The notes: generated from the sequence alone by a model not told the origin. Shown: positions 13,964 through 26,575, numbered from the stretch's first letter. The stretch is DNA of 64,000 nt from Cladorhizidae sp. MBARI D1340-BT2 (GCA_028752905.1 JAQNBH010000004.1:8188559-8252558), one strand, 5' to 3'. Program-made: numbers and translations.

Positions 13964-16690
13964 GTGAGGGATGGCTCTGTAAACCATGGAGTGAAGGATG
14001 GCTCTGTCAACCATGGAGTGAAGGGATGGCTCTGTCAACCCTGGAGTGTGGCTCTGTCAACCCTGGAGTGAGGGATGGCTCTGTCAATCCTGGAGTGAGG
14101 GATGGCTCTGTCAACCCTGGAGTGAAGGATGGCTCTGTCAACCCTGGAGTGAAGGGATGGCTCTGTCAACCCTGGAGTGAAGGATGGCTCTGTCAACTGG
14201 AGTGAAGGATGGCTCTGTCAACCCTGGAGTGAAGGGATGGCTCTGTCAACCCTGGAGTGAAGGGATGGCTCTGTCAACCATGGAGTGAAGGGATGGCTCT
14301 GTCAACCATGGAGTGAAGGGATGGCTCTGTCAACCCTGGAGTGTGGCTCTGTCAACCTGGAGTGAAGGATGGCTCTGTCAACCATGGAGTGAAGGGATGG
14401 CTCTGTCAACCCTGGAGTGTGGCTCTGTCAACCCTGGAGTGAGGGATGGCTCTGTCAACCATGGAGTGAAGGGATGGCTCTGTCAACCCTGGAGTGAAGG
14501 ATGGCTCTGTCAACTGGAGTGAAGGATGGCTCTGTCAACCCTGGAGTGAAGGGATGGCTCTGTCAACCCTGGAGTGAAGGAATGGCTCTGTCAACCCTGG
14601 AGTGTGGCTCTGTCAACCCTGGAGTGAGGGATGGCTCTGTCAATCCTGGAGTGAGGGATGGCTCTGTCAACCATGGAGTGAAGGGATGGCTCTGTCAACC
14701 CTGGAGTGAAGGATGGCTCTGTCAACTGGAGTGAAGGATGGCTCTGTCAACCATGGAGTGAAGGGATGGCTCTGTCAACCCTGGAGTGAAGGGATGGCTC
14801 TGTCAACCCTGGAGTGTGGCTCTGTCAACCATGGAGTGAAGGGATGGCTGTGTCAACCCTGGAGTGTGGCTCTGTCAACCCTGGAGTGAGGGATGGCTCT
14901 GTCAATCCTGGAGTGAGGGATGGCTCTGTCAACCATGGAGTGAAGGGATGGCTCTGTCAACCCTGGAGTGAAGGATGGCTCTGTCAACTGGAGTGAAGGA
15001 TGGCTCTGTCAACCCTGGAGTGAAGGGATGGCTCTGTCAACCCTGGAGTGAAGGGATGGCTCTGTCAACCATGGAGTGAAGGGATGGCTCTGTCAACCCT
15101 GGAGTGAAGGGATGGCTCTGTCAACCCTGGAGTGAGGCTCTGTCAACCTGGAGTGTGGGATGGCTCTGTCAACCCTGGAGTGAGGCTCTGTCGACCATGG
15201 AGTGAAGGGATGGCTCTGTCAACCCTGGAGTGAGGCTCTGTCAACCTGGAGTGTGGGATGGCTCTGTCAACCCTGGAGTGTGGCTCTGTCAACCTGGAGT
15301 GAAGGATGGCTCTGTCAACCCTGGAGTGAAGGGATGGCTCTGTCAACCCTGGAGTGAGGCTCTGTCAACCTGGAGTGAAGGATGGCTCTGTCAACCCTGG
15401 AGTGAAGGGATGGCTCTGTCAACCATGGAGTGAGGGATGGCTCTGTCAACCATGGAGTGAGGGATGGCTCTGTCAACAATGGAGTGAAGGATGGCTCTGT
15501 CAACCCTGGAGTGAAGGATGGCTCTGTCAACCATGGAGTGAGGGATGGCTCTGTCAACCATGGAGTGAAGGATGGCTCTGTCAACCCTGGAGTGAAGGAT
15601 GGCTCTGTCAACCCTGGAGTGAGGCTCTGTCAACCTGGAGTGAAGGATGGCTCTGTCAACCCTGGAGTGAAGGGATGGCTCTGTCAACCCTGGAGTGAAG
15701 GATGGCTCTGTCAACTGGAGTGAAGGATGGCTCTGTCAACCCTGGAGTGAAGGGATGGCTCTGTCAACCCTGGAGTGAAGGGATGGCTCTGTCAACCATG
15801 GAGTGTGGCTCTGTCAACCATGGAGTGAAGGGATGGCTCTGTCAACCATGGAGTGTGGGATGGCTCTGTCAACCCTGGAGTGAGGCTCTGTCAACCTGGA
15901 GTGAAGGATGGCTCTGTCAACCCTGGAGTGAAGGGATGGCTCTGTCAACCCTGGAGTGAGGCTCTGTCAACCTGGAGTGAAGGATGGCTCTGTCAACCCT
16001 GGAGTGAGGGATGGCTCTGTCAACCATGGAGTGAAGGGATGGCTCTGTAACCCTGGAGTGAAGGGATGGCTCTGTCAACCCTGGAGTGAAGGGATGGCTC
16101 TGTCAACCATGGAGTGAAGGGATGGCTCTGTCAACCATGGAGTGAAGGGATGGCTCTGTCAACCATGGAGTGAAGGATGGCTCTGTCAACCATGGAGTGA
16201 GGGATGGCTCTGTCAACCATGGAGTGAGGGATGGCTCTGTCAACAATGGAGTGAAGGATGGCTCTGTCAACCATGGAGTGAAGGGATGGCTCTGTCAACA
16301 ATGGAGTGAAGGATGGCTCTGTCAACCATGGAGTGAAGGGATGGCTCTGTCAACCCTGGAGTGAAGGATGGCTCTGTCAACCATGGAGTGAAGGATGGCT
16401 CTGTCAACCATGGAGTGAGGGATGGCTCTGTCAACCATGGAGTGAAGGATGGCTCTGTAAACCATGGAGTGAAGGATGGCTCTGTCAACCATGGAGTGAA
16501 GGATGGCTCTGTCCACCCTGGAGTGAAGGATGGCTCTGTCAACCATGGAGTGAAGGGATGGCTCTGTCAACCATGGAGTGAAGGATGGCTCTGTCAACCA
16601 TGGAGTGAAGGATGGCTCTGTCAACCATGGAGTGAAGGATGGCTCTGTCAACCATGGAGTGAAGGGATGGCTCTGTCAACCCTGGAGTGA
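13964..16690 (+). repeat. 27/28-bp minisatellite, about 100 copies
   Basis: The unit is ATGGCTCTGTCAACC followed by (C/A)TGGAGTGAAGG or GAAGGG. The extra G makes some units 28 bp, and shorter units of 17-20 bp also occur (GTGTGGCTCTGTCAACC, GTGAGGCTCTGTCAACC). Two main variants, AACCCTGG and AACCATGG, alternate, and the AACCATGG form dominates the right end. Many open frames of up to 114 residues arise on both strands because 27 is divisible by three. Confidence 0.95.
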
Positions 16691-17635
16691 GGGCTGACTA
16701 TGTCAACACTTACATGTATGGGTTTTAAACCCCCATATCTGTACTTGTACAGACTCTATTGGGACTTCAGCATCTTGTTATTAAATGCTTTTCCTGTAAT
16801 CCGATACCTTGGGCGAAGCAACCCCATGATAGAGTAACGTATCATTACTCGACGAGTAAACCGCTCACTGGCAACAAGATGAACATTTGAGGTTGTTCAA
16901 TTTCAGGAATGGGGTGGAGGGATCAAGTCTGTGGTTATTGACACTCGAGCATTCCAGAGCTGTGAGCGTACGTCCTAAAGGCTATGACTAACCAGCACAT
17001 CAAAGACACCTGAAGCACCTGTCAGTGCCTCGAGGTTAGGGCTTCAGGTATGAAGGCCGAACAACACAAGCCATACACACTAGCGACGGCATGAACAGAA
17101 TCAAATTCTATCCACAAGCCAGCTGCAATGTGTCAGTCGCCATGATTGGTGGACATTATTTGGATCTCTGTTATAGACCGGTTCATATGGGAGTTGCCAA
17201 CTTGCTTGGACGAGCTATTGGTGCTCTCTCCCTGTGGTCTAGCCCTAGCCCTAGCCCTAGCCCCTAGCCCTGGTCCCCTACACACACACAAAAAGTCAAA
17301 ATACTCTCTTCCTCCTCATAATAGCTAGCAGATCGAGCTCCTCGTCACCAGTAGCAACCGTCATCTTCACTGCCCAACACTTGACAATGCACTGGTCTGG
17401 AACGTCGGAGTTGAAGGTTATACATTAAATGGGAGGAGTTCATCATTCCAGGCCCTGATCGTGATTGGTTGAGCTTGCATTGTGAATAAGTTCAACATCC
17501 TGTGGTGTGTGCAATGAGATGTGACAACTGCGCAACATATTGTGAATAGGCCCTGACCAGTCAAGCCACAAACAATGCTAATGACATTGTCCTAAATGAA
17601 TCAGGAGCCCCGAGCTTTGACAGTGTCTGGGCTGG
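16691..17635. other. Unique intronic sequence
   Basis: The stretch is non-repetitive apart from a short CCCTAG repeat at about 17240-17270. A weak exon-like plus-strand segment (acceptor TTTCAG ending 16906, then EWGGGIKSVVIDTRAF and a TAA at 16976-16978) was noted but not recognised. Confidence 0.5.
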
Positions 17636-17875
17636 GACTAGGAGGTAGGGCAAGGGCTAGAAGTCCAGGGCAAGGGCTAGGGCAAGAGGGTAGGGCAAGG
17701 GGCTAGGGCAAGGGCTAGGAAGCCAGGGCAAGGGCTAGGGGGCAAGGGCTAGGGGAAGCGCTAGGAGTCCAGGGCTAGGACTAGGAGCCCAGAACATTGT
17801 CAGAACTTGGGCTGGGGCCAGGAGGCCAGGGCAAGGGCTAGGGTAAGAGAATTGCAGCAGAACTAGGAGGCCATG
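17636..17875 (+). repeat. Irregular GGGCTAGG/GGGCAAGGGCTAGG repeats
   Basis: Blocks of AGGGCAAGGGCTAGG are mixed with AGGAGCCCAG and AGGCCAGGG. The wording is close to that of the 48-bp array at 36.0-36.8 kb. The period is irregular. Confidence 0.8.
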
Positions 17876-18002
17876 GTTGCCATGGTTACAGAGCAAGCAA
17901 CAACACAAGTACAATAAGCTTTCTTTTTAGGATTGGAGACGGACGTTGGCAACATGATACATGCAGTTCTTTATGCATTTCTAAGGGGGAAACTAGATCC
18001 AA

Positions 18003-18020
18003 CCCCCCCCCCCCCCCCCC
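18003..18020 (+). repeat. 18-base C run
   Basis: An uninterrupted run of 18 C reads as G18 in the pre-mRNA of the minus-strand gene. It lies about 290 bases downstream of the exon 4 donor. Confidence 0.95.
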
Positions 18021-18049
18021 ATTCTTGAATGAAACCATTTGCTGGTGAG

Positions 18050-18311
18050 TTAAGACCACACCTACTACTGCTGAAGCATGTTTTTTCTGTGAAATTGAGA
18101 CTACACCCACTACCAATTTAGGACCTGTCTCTGTGTAGTTTAGACCACACTAATTACTACTGAAGCACCCACCTGTGCAACAGATACCACACCCACCAAC
18201 TACTTAGTGCCAACATTTAAGGGTTAAGACCACACCCACTACCAATGGATCATCACTACTTGAGTACCTGTCTCTGTGGAGTTGAGACCACACCCTCTGC
18301 TACTTAAGTAC
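18050..18311 (-). repeat. Diverged tandem repeats containing copies of the exon 4 donor
   Basis: Six or seven irregular units of 30-65 bp carry TGAGACCACACCC (plus strand), and at least two also carry ACCTGTCTCTGTG. The latter is the complement of the last bases of exon 4 plus its GT. The true exon end and donor are at 18308-18322. An identical 15-mer lies at 18264-18278, and a 13-base match lies at 18123-18135. Confidence 0.85.
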
Positions 18312-18473
18312 CTGTCTCTGTGCGTAATCTCCCTTGCCTCCAAAGTTCTCCAATCCCAAGACACGCCAGTCTATCACGTGCAGCTGCACGAGTGTGGTAA
18401 CCATGGCAACATAGAGGGAGTGGCGCTCGGCAGGGGCTATATCTGGAAGGCTGGAGTCTCGGAACACCCTTCC
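18312..18473 (-). CDS. ACAD11: ACAD11-like exon 4 (APH C-lobe start, residues 118-171)
   Basis: The acceptor is CCAATCTCAG and the donor is CAG|GTACTT; the 162-bp exon is phase 0 at both ends. It encodes GRVFRDSSLPDIAPAERHSL first, then YVAMVTTLVQLHVIDW, LGLENFGGKG and DYAQRQ. GRVFRD directly continues YVMEYVE of exon 3, as in ACAD10/11. PAERxxLYVAMVxTLxxLH is the long helix before the catalytic loop. Reading past the donor meets an in-frame TAG within four codons, so splicing here is required. The next exon was looked for in the unique stretches down to base 1 and not found, so intron 4 continues beyond the window. Confidence 0.95.
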
Positions 18474-18693
18474 CTGAGATTGGACGTGTCACATGGGCGT
18501 GTACGAAGAGCATTAAATGATATACAAAGAATTTACTGACAAAATATCACTTCAATGTGAGATTATCTTAGGATACTCATATGACTAGGATACTATGATC
18601 TGCCATGGTTGGGTACTCAGGACAAGGGCCCAGCAATGGAATCACCTCCCAAAATATTGCCTACCACTGATGTCAAACCCATAGACTATAAAC
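18474..18693. other. Unique intronic sequence next to exon 4 acceptor
   Basis: This is the 3' end of intron 3 on the minus strand. I see no strong polypyrimidine tract beyond CACGTCCAATCTCAG. Confidence 0.6.
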
Positions 18694-21600
18694 ATCTCAT
18701 GCATTATTCATGTACTATAAACAACATCATGCATTATTCATGTGCTATAAACAACATCATGCATTATTCATGTGCTATAAATAACATCATAAATAACATC
18801 ATGCATTATTCATGTGCTATAAACAACATCATGCATTATTCATGTGCTATAAATAACATCATGCATTATTCATGTGCTATAAACAACATCATGCATTATT
18901 CATGTGCTATAAATAACATCATGCATTATTCATGTCCTATAAATAACATCATGCATTATTCATGTCCTATAAATAATCATGCATTATTCATGTACTATAA
19001 ACAACATCATGCATTATTCATGTGCTATAAACAACATCATGCATTATTCATGTGCTATAAACAACATCATGCATTATTCATGTGCTATAAACAACATCAT
19101 GCATTATTCATGTGCTATAAATAACATCATGCATTATTCATGTCCTATAAATAACATCATGCATTATTCATGTCCTATAAATAATCATGCATTATTCATG
19201 TACTATAAACAACATCATGCATTATTCATGTGCTATAAACAACATCATGCATTATTCATGTGCTATAAACAACATCATGCATTATTCATGTGCTATAAAC
19301 AACATCATGCATTATTCATGTGCTATAAATAACATCATGCATTACTCATGTGCTATAAACAACATCATGCATTATTCATGTGCTATAAACAGCTCATGCA
19401 TTATTCATGTACTATAAACAACATCATGCATTATTCATGTGCTATAAACAACATCATGCATTATTCATGTGCTATAAACAACATCATGCATTACTCATGT
19501 GCTATAAACAACATCATGCATTATTCATGTACTATAAACAACATCATGCATTATTCATGTGCTATAAACAACATCATGCATTATTCATTTGCTACAAACA
19601 ACATCATGCATTATTCATGTGCTATAAACAACATCATGCATTATTCATGTGCTATAAACAACATCATGCATTATTCATGTGCTATAAACAACATCATGCA
19701 TTATTCATTTGCTACAAACAACATCATGCATTATTCATGTGCTATAAACAACATCATGCATTATTCATGTGCTACAAACAACATCATGCATTATTCATGT
19801 GCTATAAACAACATCATGCATTATTCATGTGCTACAAACAACATCATGCATTACTCACTGTGCTATAATTAACATCATGCATTATTCATGTACTATAAAC
19901 AACATCATGCATTATTCATGTGCTATAAACAGCTCATGCATTATTCATGTGCTATAAACAACATCATGCATTATTCATGTACTATAAACAACATCATGCA
20001 TTATTCATGTGCTATAAACAGCTCATGCATTATTCATGTGCTATAAACAACATCATGCATTATTCATGTGCTATAAACAGCTCATGCAACAACATCATGC
20101 ATTATTCATGTGCTATAAACAACATCATGCATTATTCATGTGCTATAAACAACATTCATGTGCTATAAACAACATCATGCATTATTCATGTGCTATAAAC
20201 AACATCATGCATTATTCATGTACTATAAACAACATCATGCATTATTCATGTGCTATAAACAACATCATGCATTATTCATGTGCTATAAACAACATCATGC
20301 ATTATTCATGTGCTACAAACAACATCATGCATTATTCATGTGCTATAAACAACATCATGCATTATTCATGTGCTATAAACAACATCATGCATTATTCATG
20401 TACTATAAACAACATCATGCATTATTCATGTACTATAAACAACATCATGCATTATTCATGTGCTATAAACAACATCATGCATTATTCATGTGCTATAAAC
20501 AACATCATGCATTATTCATGTGCTATAAACAACATCATGCATTATTCATGTGCTACAAACAACATCATGCATTATTCATGTGCTATAAACAACATCATGC
20601 ATTATTCATGTACTATAAACAACATCATGCATTATTCATGTACTATAAACAACATCATGCATTATTCATGTGCTATAATTAACATCATGCATTATTCATG
20701 TGCTATAAACAACATCATGCATTATTCATGTGCTATAAACAACATCATGCATTACTCATGTGCTATAAACAACATCATGCATTATTCATGTACTATAAAC
20801 AACATCATGCATTATTCATGTGCTATAAACAACATCATGCATTATTCATGTGCTATAAACAGCTCATGCATTATTCATGTGCTATAAATAACATCATGCA
20901 TTATTCATGGTACTATAAATAACATCATGCATTATTCATGTGCTATAAACAACATCATGCATTATTCATGTGCTATAATTAACATCATGCATTATTCATG
21001 TACTATAAACAACATCATGCATTATTCATGTGCTATAAACAACATCATGCATTATTCATGTCCTATAAACATTATTCATGTGCTATAAATAACATTATGC
21101 ATTATTCATGTTCTATAAACAACATCATGCATTATTCATGTACTATAAACATCATGCATTATTCATGTACTATAAACAACTCATGCATTATTCATGTACT
21201 ATAAACAACATCATGCATTATTCATGTGCTATAAACAACATCATGCATTATTCATGTGCTATAAACAACATCATGCATTATTCATGTGCTATAAACAACA
21301 TCATGCATTATTCATGTACTATAAACAATATCATGCATTATTCATGTGCTATAAACAGCTCATGCATTATTCATGTGCTATAAACAACATCATGCATTAT
21401 TCATGTGCTATAAACAGCTCATGCATTATTCATGTGCTATAAACAACATCATGCATTATTCATGTGCTATAAACAACATCTTGCATTATTCATGTGCTAT
21501 AAACAACATTCATGTGCTATAAACAACATTCATGTGCTATAAACAACATCATGCATTATTCATGTGCTATAAACAACATCATGTCATGTGCTATAAACAA

Positions 21601-22228
21601 CATCATGCATTATTCATGTGCTATAAACAACATTCATGTGCTATAAATAACATTATGCATTATTCATGTTCTATAAACAACATCATGCATTATTCATGTA
21701 CTATAAACATCATGCATTATTCATGTACTATAAACAACTCATGCATTATTCATGTACTATAAACAACATCATGCATTATTCATGTGCTATAAACAACATC
21801 ATGCATTATTCATGTGCTATAAACAACATCATGCATTATTCATGTGCTATAAACAACATCATGCATTATTCATGTACTATAAACAATATCATGCATTATT
21901 CATGTGCTATAAACAGCTCATGCATTATTCATGTGCTATAAACAACATCATGCATTATTCATGTGCTATAAACAGCTCATGCATTATTCATGTGCTATAA
22001 ACAACATCATGCATTATTCATGTGCTATAAACAACATCTTGCATTATTCATGTGCTATAAACAACATTCATGTGCTATAAACAACATTCATGTGCTATAA
22101 ACAACATCATGCATTATTCATGTGCTATAAACAACATCATGTCATGTGCTATAAACAACATCATGCATTATTCATGTGCTATAAACAACATTCATGTGCT
22201 ATAAATAACATCATGCATTATTCATGTG
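18694..22228 (+). repeat. 30-bp minisatellite, about 118 copies
   Basis: The unit starts AACATCATGCATTATTCATG and ends TGCTATAAAC, with GTACTATAAAC and CTATAAATAAC variants and some shortened units. It is AT-rich, and every full unit has an ATGCAT palindrome and a TATAAA string. Because 30 is divisible by three, all plus frames stay open for long stretches (up to 283 residues of MHYSCAINNI). There is no other sign of coding. Confidence 0.97.
21060..22210 (+). repeat. Two tandem copies of a 558-bp block inside the 30-bp array
   Basis: The block beginning around the TTCTATAAAC variant (about 21109 and 21667) is repeated with identical order of long and short units. Open frames starting at 21108/21666 and 21194/21752 are identical and 558 bp apart. 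The limits are approximate. Confidence 0.85.
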
Positions 22229-23261
22229 CACTGTTCTTTAAAATCCCAGTATACTAAATGGTATCCATCCAAGTATAACCTAGGATAACTCTGTATATAC
22301 TAGGATATCTCGGTATACTCTAGATAGTTAGATAAATAAGTGATAAAAATGAAATGTCCAAATTAATTGCTCAACAATGTGAGCGATCGCAAAGGAGATG
22401 ATGTTCACTACAAAGTCCTAGAACTTTTGAAATATATTTCCCTCACTAGGGCTTCTGAGAAACCACGCAAACCTCAGGCCCAATTTTAGCTGTAGTAAGC
22501 TACGCAAAAACAAACGGTTGGCAGCTCGGTTAATTAATAAGGAACTCAATTGTGAAAGGTCAGAGGTTCTGCCAGGAGCTTTTACCTAATTAATACCTAA
22601 TTAATCAACATAGACATGCCACTAATTATGGCCAACTTCTACATTTCAAAGTAGGAGTGTCAGTATGCTGTCATGCTGAAGCCGTGCATGCAAGACACAC
22701 ATATAAGGCACCACCAAATTCCTCTCCTCACATTGAGCAAGAAGAAATCACTTTGGTATTGTGTATTCAAGGGTTGGCTGTGAAGGAGGTTCTTTCTCAT
22801 GTGGTCGACGCCACCATCCCGGCAGGGTTGGTAAAGGGAGAAGAGGTCCCATGGGTTCCATTGTTGCCTAACGAGTGCTCTTTCAGGTCCAAGCAGCTGC
22901 AGTTTCCTGTCCACTTTTTCTGTTGCCATACCGACAGCCAAGGGAAAACAAGTCTTGTGAGTCACACCCTTTGCCAATATGCATCGCCATGGTGAACTGG
23001 TAAAAGGTTTGGATCACGAAACTTGGGTATGCAAATGATGGGTGTGGCCTGGAGCTTGCCTGACGTCACCATACTTGGGCCCAATCTGCTCTAAGTCGCA
23101 GCAAAATAACATACTGGCCACTGGCAGCAAGACGGTTTATGTTCTTCCTGGAGAACCCCCTCAGCACCCCCCCCCCCCTCTCACTGTTGCCATAGTTATC
23201 ATGGTACTGAGAGGAAAATGAGATTGAAGCATGTAGTGTACATACAGATGTAATCCCCAGA
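22229..23261. other. Unique intronic sequence
   Basis: Open frames of 112 (plus) and 105 residues (minus) overlap at 22657-22995. Neither has a recognised motif. There is a short C-rich run near 23167. I do not call a gene. Confidence 0.5.
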
Positions 23262-24015
23262 ACACAGGATACTAATACAGCTTGGGCAGGATACTAATGC
23301 AGCCTGGGCAGGATACTAATGCAGCCTGGGCAGGATACTAATGCAGCCTGGGCAGGATACTAATGCAGCTTGGGCAGGATACTAATACAGCTTGGGCAGG
23401 ATACTAATGCAGCCTGGGCAGGATACTAATGCAGCTTGGGCAGGATACTAATGCAGCCTGGGCAGGATACTAATGCAGCTTGGGCAGGATACTAATGCAG
23501 CTTGGGCAGGATACTAATACAGCTTGGGCAGGATACTAATGCAGCCTGGGCAGGATACTAATGCAGCTTGGGCAGGATACTAATGCAGCTTGGGCAGGAT
23601 ACTAATACAGCTTGGGCAGGATACTAATGCAGCTTGGGCAGGATACTAATGCAGCTTGGGCAGGATACTAATACAGCTTGGGCAGGATACTAATGCAGCT
23701 TGGGCAGGATACTAATGCAGCTTGGGCAGGATACTAATACAGCTTGGGCAGGATACTAATGCAGCCTGGGCAGGATACTAATGCAGCCTGGGCAGGATAC
23801 TAATGCAGCTTGGGCAGGATACTAATACAGCTTGGGCAGGATACTAATGCTGCTTGGGCAGGATACTAATGCAGCTTGGGCAGGATACTAATGCAGATTG
23901 GGCAGGATACTAATGCAGATTGGGCAGGATACTAATGCAGCTTGGGCAGGATACTAATGCAGCTTGGGCAGGATACTAATACAGCTTGGGCAGGATACTA
24001 ATGCAGCTTGGGCTT
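23262..24015 (+). repeat. 22-bp minisatellite, about 34 copies
   Basis: The unit is CAGGATACTAATGCAGCTTG followed by GG, with CCTGG/CTTGG and ATGCAG/ATACAG variants. Copies are very similar and almost free of indels. Confidence 0.97.
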
Positions 24016-24805
24016 GGCAAGGGCAGGCTGAGGTAGGGAAATTTCACAAGGAGGAATGGAGAAAAAGGGAAACAAATTTGATGAAATGATTAATAAACGA
24101 GTCGAGAGTTCCAAGAGGGTTAAGATGGTGCGGAACATTTGATGGGGGGCGGCGGGCTAGTGAAGGAGATAGATGAGTGGAAGTTGACTTTGTAAGTGAG
24201 GGGACCTGTAGTCATAGTGAGGAGAAAGTGCTAGGAAGCCAATGTCCAAGAGTACCGGTTTCCACAGTGAAGAGTCAAGAGCTCGGGGGAGACCTTGTAG
24301 AATCCAAGTCACTTACAGCATGCTGGCAGGATCTGCCCCCCTACCCCCACCCCCTATAGATTCCTCCATTGGCCAACCCCTTGGGACAATTATCTAAATG
24401 AACCCCTTGCTGGTATAACCACTCATTCTCCTTCCTAATTCTTGCATTGTGTAGGCAGTCGGGAGAGCTGTAACAATTCAATCAGAGTAATCTCTTCAGC
24501 AGCAATGAAAAGGGGGTGTGGCCTTCGGTGCAACCCCGCATTGGCAACTGCTTTGGGATACAAAATGGACACCAGCCACACACCAGATGGAGCCAAGTCC
24601 TTTCCCACTAAACAGCTTTTAATTATGTCGCCATCTTGCTCATCCAACCTGAACAAATGCACTAGTCACTGTTCCCGCCACCTCCCCCTACACCAGCTGG
24701 AAACATTCCCACCATGAGGGTGCATGTTCCTCTGCTACTGTTGTAACTAGAAACAAGACGCATCCATTGAGTGGGATCTGAAGCTCCTTGCCAAGCCATC
24801 TGCTT
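24016..24805. other. Unique intronic sequence
   Basis: Short open frames (60-91 residues) overlap on both strands with no recognisable domain. Confidence 0.5.
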
Positions 24806-25030
24806 CCAGTCTTCTTATAAGTACATGGTAAGTACTTGCTTGACAGATGCCCCAGGTCTTCTTATAAGTACATGGTCAGTACACATGTGTATGTGGTTGA
24901 CAGATGCCCCAGGTCTTCTTATAAGTACATGGTCAGTACACATGTGTACGTGCTTGACAGATGCCCCAGGTCTTCTTATAAGTACATGGTCAGTACACAT
25001 GTGTACGTGCTTGACAGATGCCCCAGCTCG
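24806..25030 (+). repeat. 57-bp repeat, 4 copies
   Basis: The unit contains CAGATGCCCCAGGTCTTC, TATAAGTACATGG and TACACATGTGTACGTG. The first copy is shortened. A 57-bp unit keeps both strands open (70-113 residues) without other coding evidence. Confidence 0.92.
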
Positions 25031-25415
25031 TGGACGGCTGAACAATAGGTCCCCTGCAAAGGTCCCCTGCAACACAATGGGAGGGATGTTTGCGAGGCTG
25101 ACGTACGTGTAACTTAGAGGCGTGTGAGAGAGAGGAAGGTTTTGTTTTGGCTACCTGGAAGCAGAAACCCCTGAAGACAAGTACAGCAAGAGTGAGATCA
25201 TCAGACAGTGCTTGCTGGCTGATAGAATCGCCAGAGGACTGAAGGGAAGTCTGAGAAGCTGACATGACACTTCAGGCATTTTGTTTCGCTATCTTGATCC
25301 GTTTATGTGTTCGGTTTCCCACCTCCCATAAGCAACTCCCTCCTCGACGCACTATATGCAGTCACTTATCTTTCCTCCATACACCAACTCGGAGCAAATT
25401 TCCTCTTATCCTCGC
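25031..25415. other. Unique intronic sequence
   Basis: I see nothing recognisable here. Confidence 0.5.
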
Positions 25416-26575
25416 TGTCCGATAGAGCAGCACCTACCCACGATGGGAAGCAAGGAATCGTGTTTGTACCTTGTCAAGTTTGCTGTTCGATAGAGCAGCA
25501 TCTACCCACGAGTGGGAAGCAAGGAATCGTGTTTGTACCTTGCCAAGTTTGCTGTCTGATAGAGCAGCACCTACCCACGATGGGAAGCAAGGAATTGTGT
25601 TTGTACCTTGCCAAGTTTTCTGTCTGATAGAGCAGCACCTACCCACAAGTGGGCCGCAAGGAATCGTGTTTGTTGCCAAGTTTGCTGTCTGATAGAGCAG
25701 CACCTACCCACGAGTGGGAAGCAAGGAATCATGTTTGTATCTTGTCAAGTTTGCTGTCTGATAGAGCAGCACCTACCCACGAGTGGAAAGCAAGAAATCG
25801 TGTTTGTACCTTGCCAAGTTTTCTGTCTGATAGAGCAGCACCTACCCACAAGTGGGACGCAAGGAATCGTGTTTGCTGCCAAGTTTGCTGTCTGATAGAG
25901 CAGCACCTACCCACGAGTGGGAAGCAAGGAATCATGTTTGTATCTTGTCAAGTTTGCTGTCTGATAGAGCAGCACCTACCCACGAGTGGGACGCAAGGAA
26001 TCGTGTTTGTACTTTGCCAAGTTTGCTGTCTGATAGAGCAGCACCTACCCACGAGTGGGAAGCAAGGAATCGTGTTTGTACCTTGCCAAGTTTGCTGTCT
26101 GATAGAGCAGCACCTACCCACGAGTGGGACGCAAGGAATCGTGTTTGTACTTTGCCAAGTTTGCTGTGATAGAGCAGCACCTACCAACGAGTGGGAAGCA
26201 AGGAATCGTGTTTGTACCTTGCCAAGTTTGCTGCTGATAGAGCAGCACCTACCCACGAGTGGGAAGCAAGAAATCATGTTTGTACCTTGCCAAGTTTGCT
26301 GTCTGATAGAGCAGCACCTACCCACGAGTGGGAAGCAAGAAATCATGTTTGTATCTTGTCAAGTTTGCTGTCTGATAGAGCAGCACCTACCCACGATGGG
26401 AAGCAAGGAATCGTGTTTGTACCTTGTCAAGTTAGCTGTCTGATAGAGCAGCACCTACCCACAAGTGGGACGCAAGGAATCGTGTTTGTACCTTGCCAAG
26501 TTTTCTGATAGAGCAGCACCTACCCACGAGTGGGAGGCAAGGAATCGGGAATCGTGCTTGTATCTTGTCAAGTTT
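25416..26575 (+). repeat. 69-bp minisatellite, about 17 copies
   Basis: The unit contains CTGATAGAGCAGCACC, TACCCACGAGTGGGA and AATCGTGTTTGTACC, then TTGCCAAGTTTG. TACCCACGAGTGGGA is an imperfect inverted repeat and could form a small hairpin in every unit. Copies vary by 1-9 bp. The open frames of up to 264 residues come from 69 being divisible by three. Confidence 0.95.

Larger units (their letters stand above)
1..18311 (-). other. Intron 4 of ACAD11-like gene (partial, at least 18.3 kb)
   Basis: The intron begins at the GTACTT donor of exon 4 and has no recognisable acceptor plus ACAD11 exon before base 1. I looked for the expected downstream segments, an HGDFRLDN-type catalytic loop and a VLDWELST-type metal-binding segment, in the non-repetitive stretches at 11305-12125, 13576-13960 and 16691-18050 and did not see them. 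The stretch is dominated by four tandem arrays. Confidence 0.7.

Noticed and set aside
17236..17275. Telomere repeat
   Set aside because: CCCTAG repeats are few and irregular, and differ from the animal TTAGGG repeat. The location is inside a gene.
18276..18539. 87-codon plus and 69-codon minus frames over exon 4
   Set aside because: They are frame shadows of the real exon 4, which uses a different minus-strand frame between splice sites and was missed by start-to-stop ORF calling.
18609..20887. MHYSCAINNI / MCYKQHHALF open frames up to 283 codons
   Set aside because: They are translations of the 30-bp array in different frames, and start codons occur in every unit.
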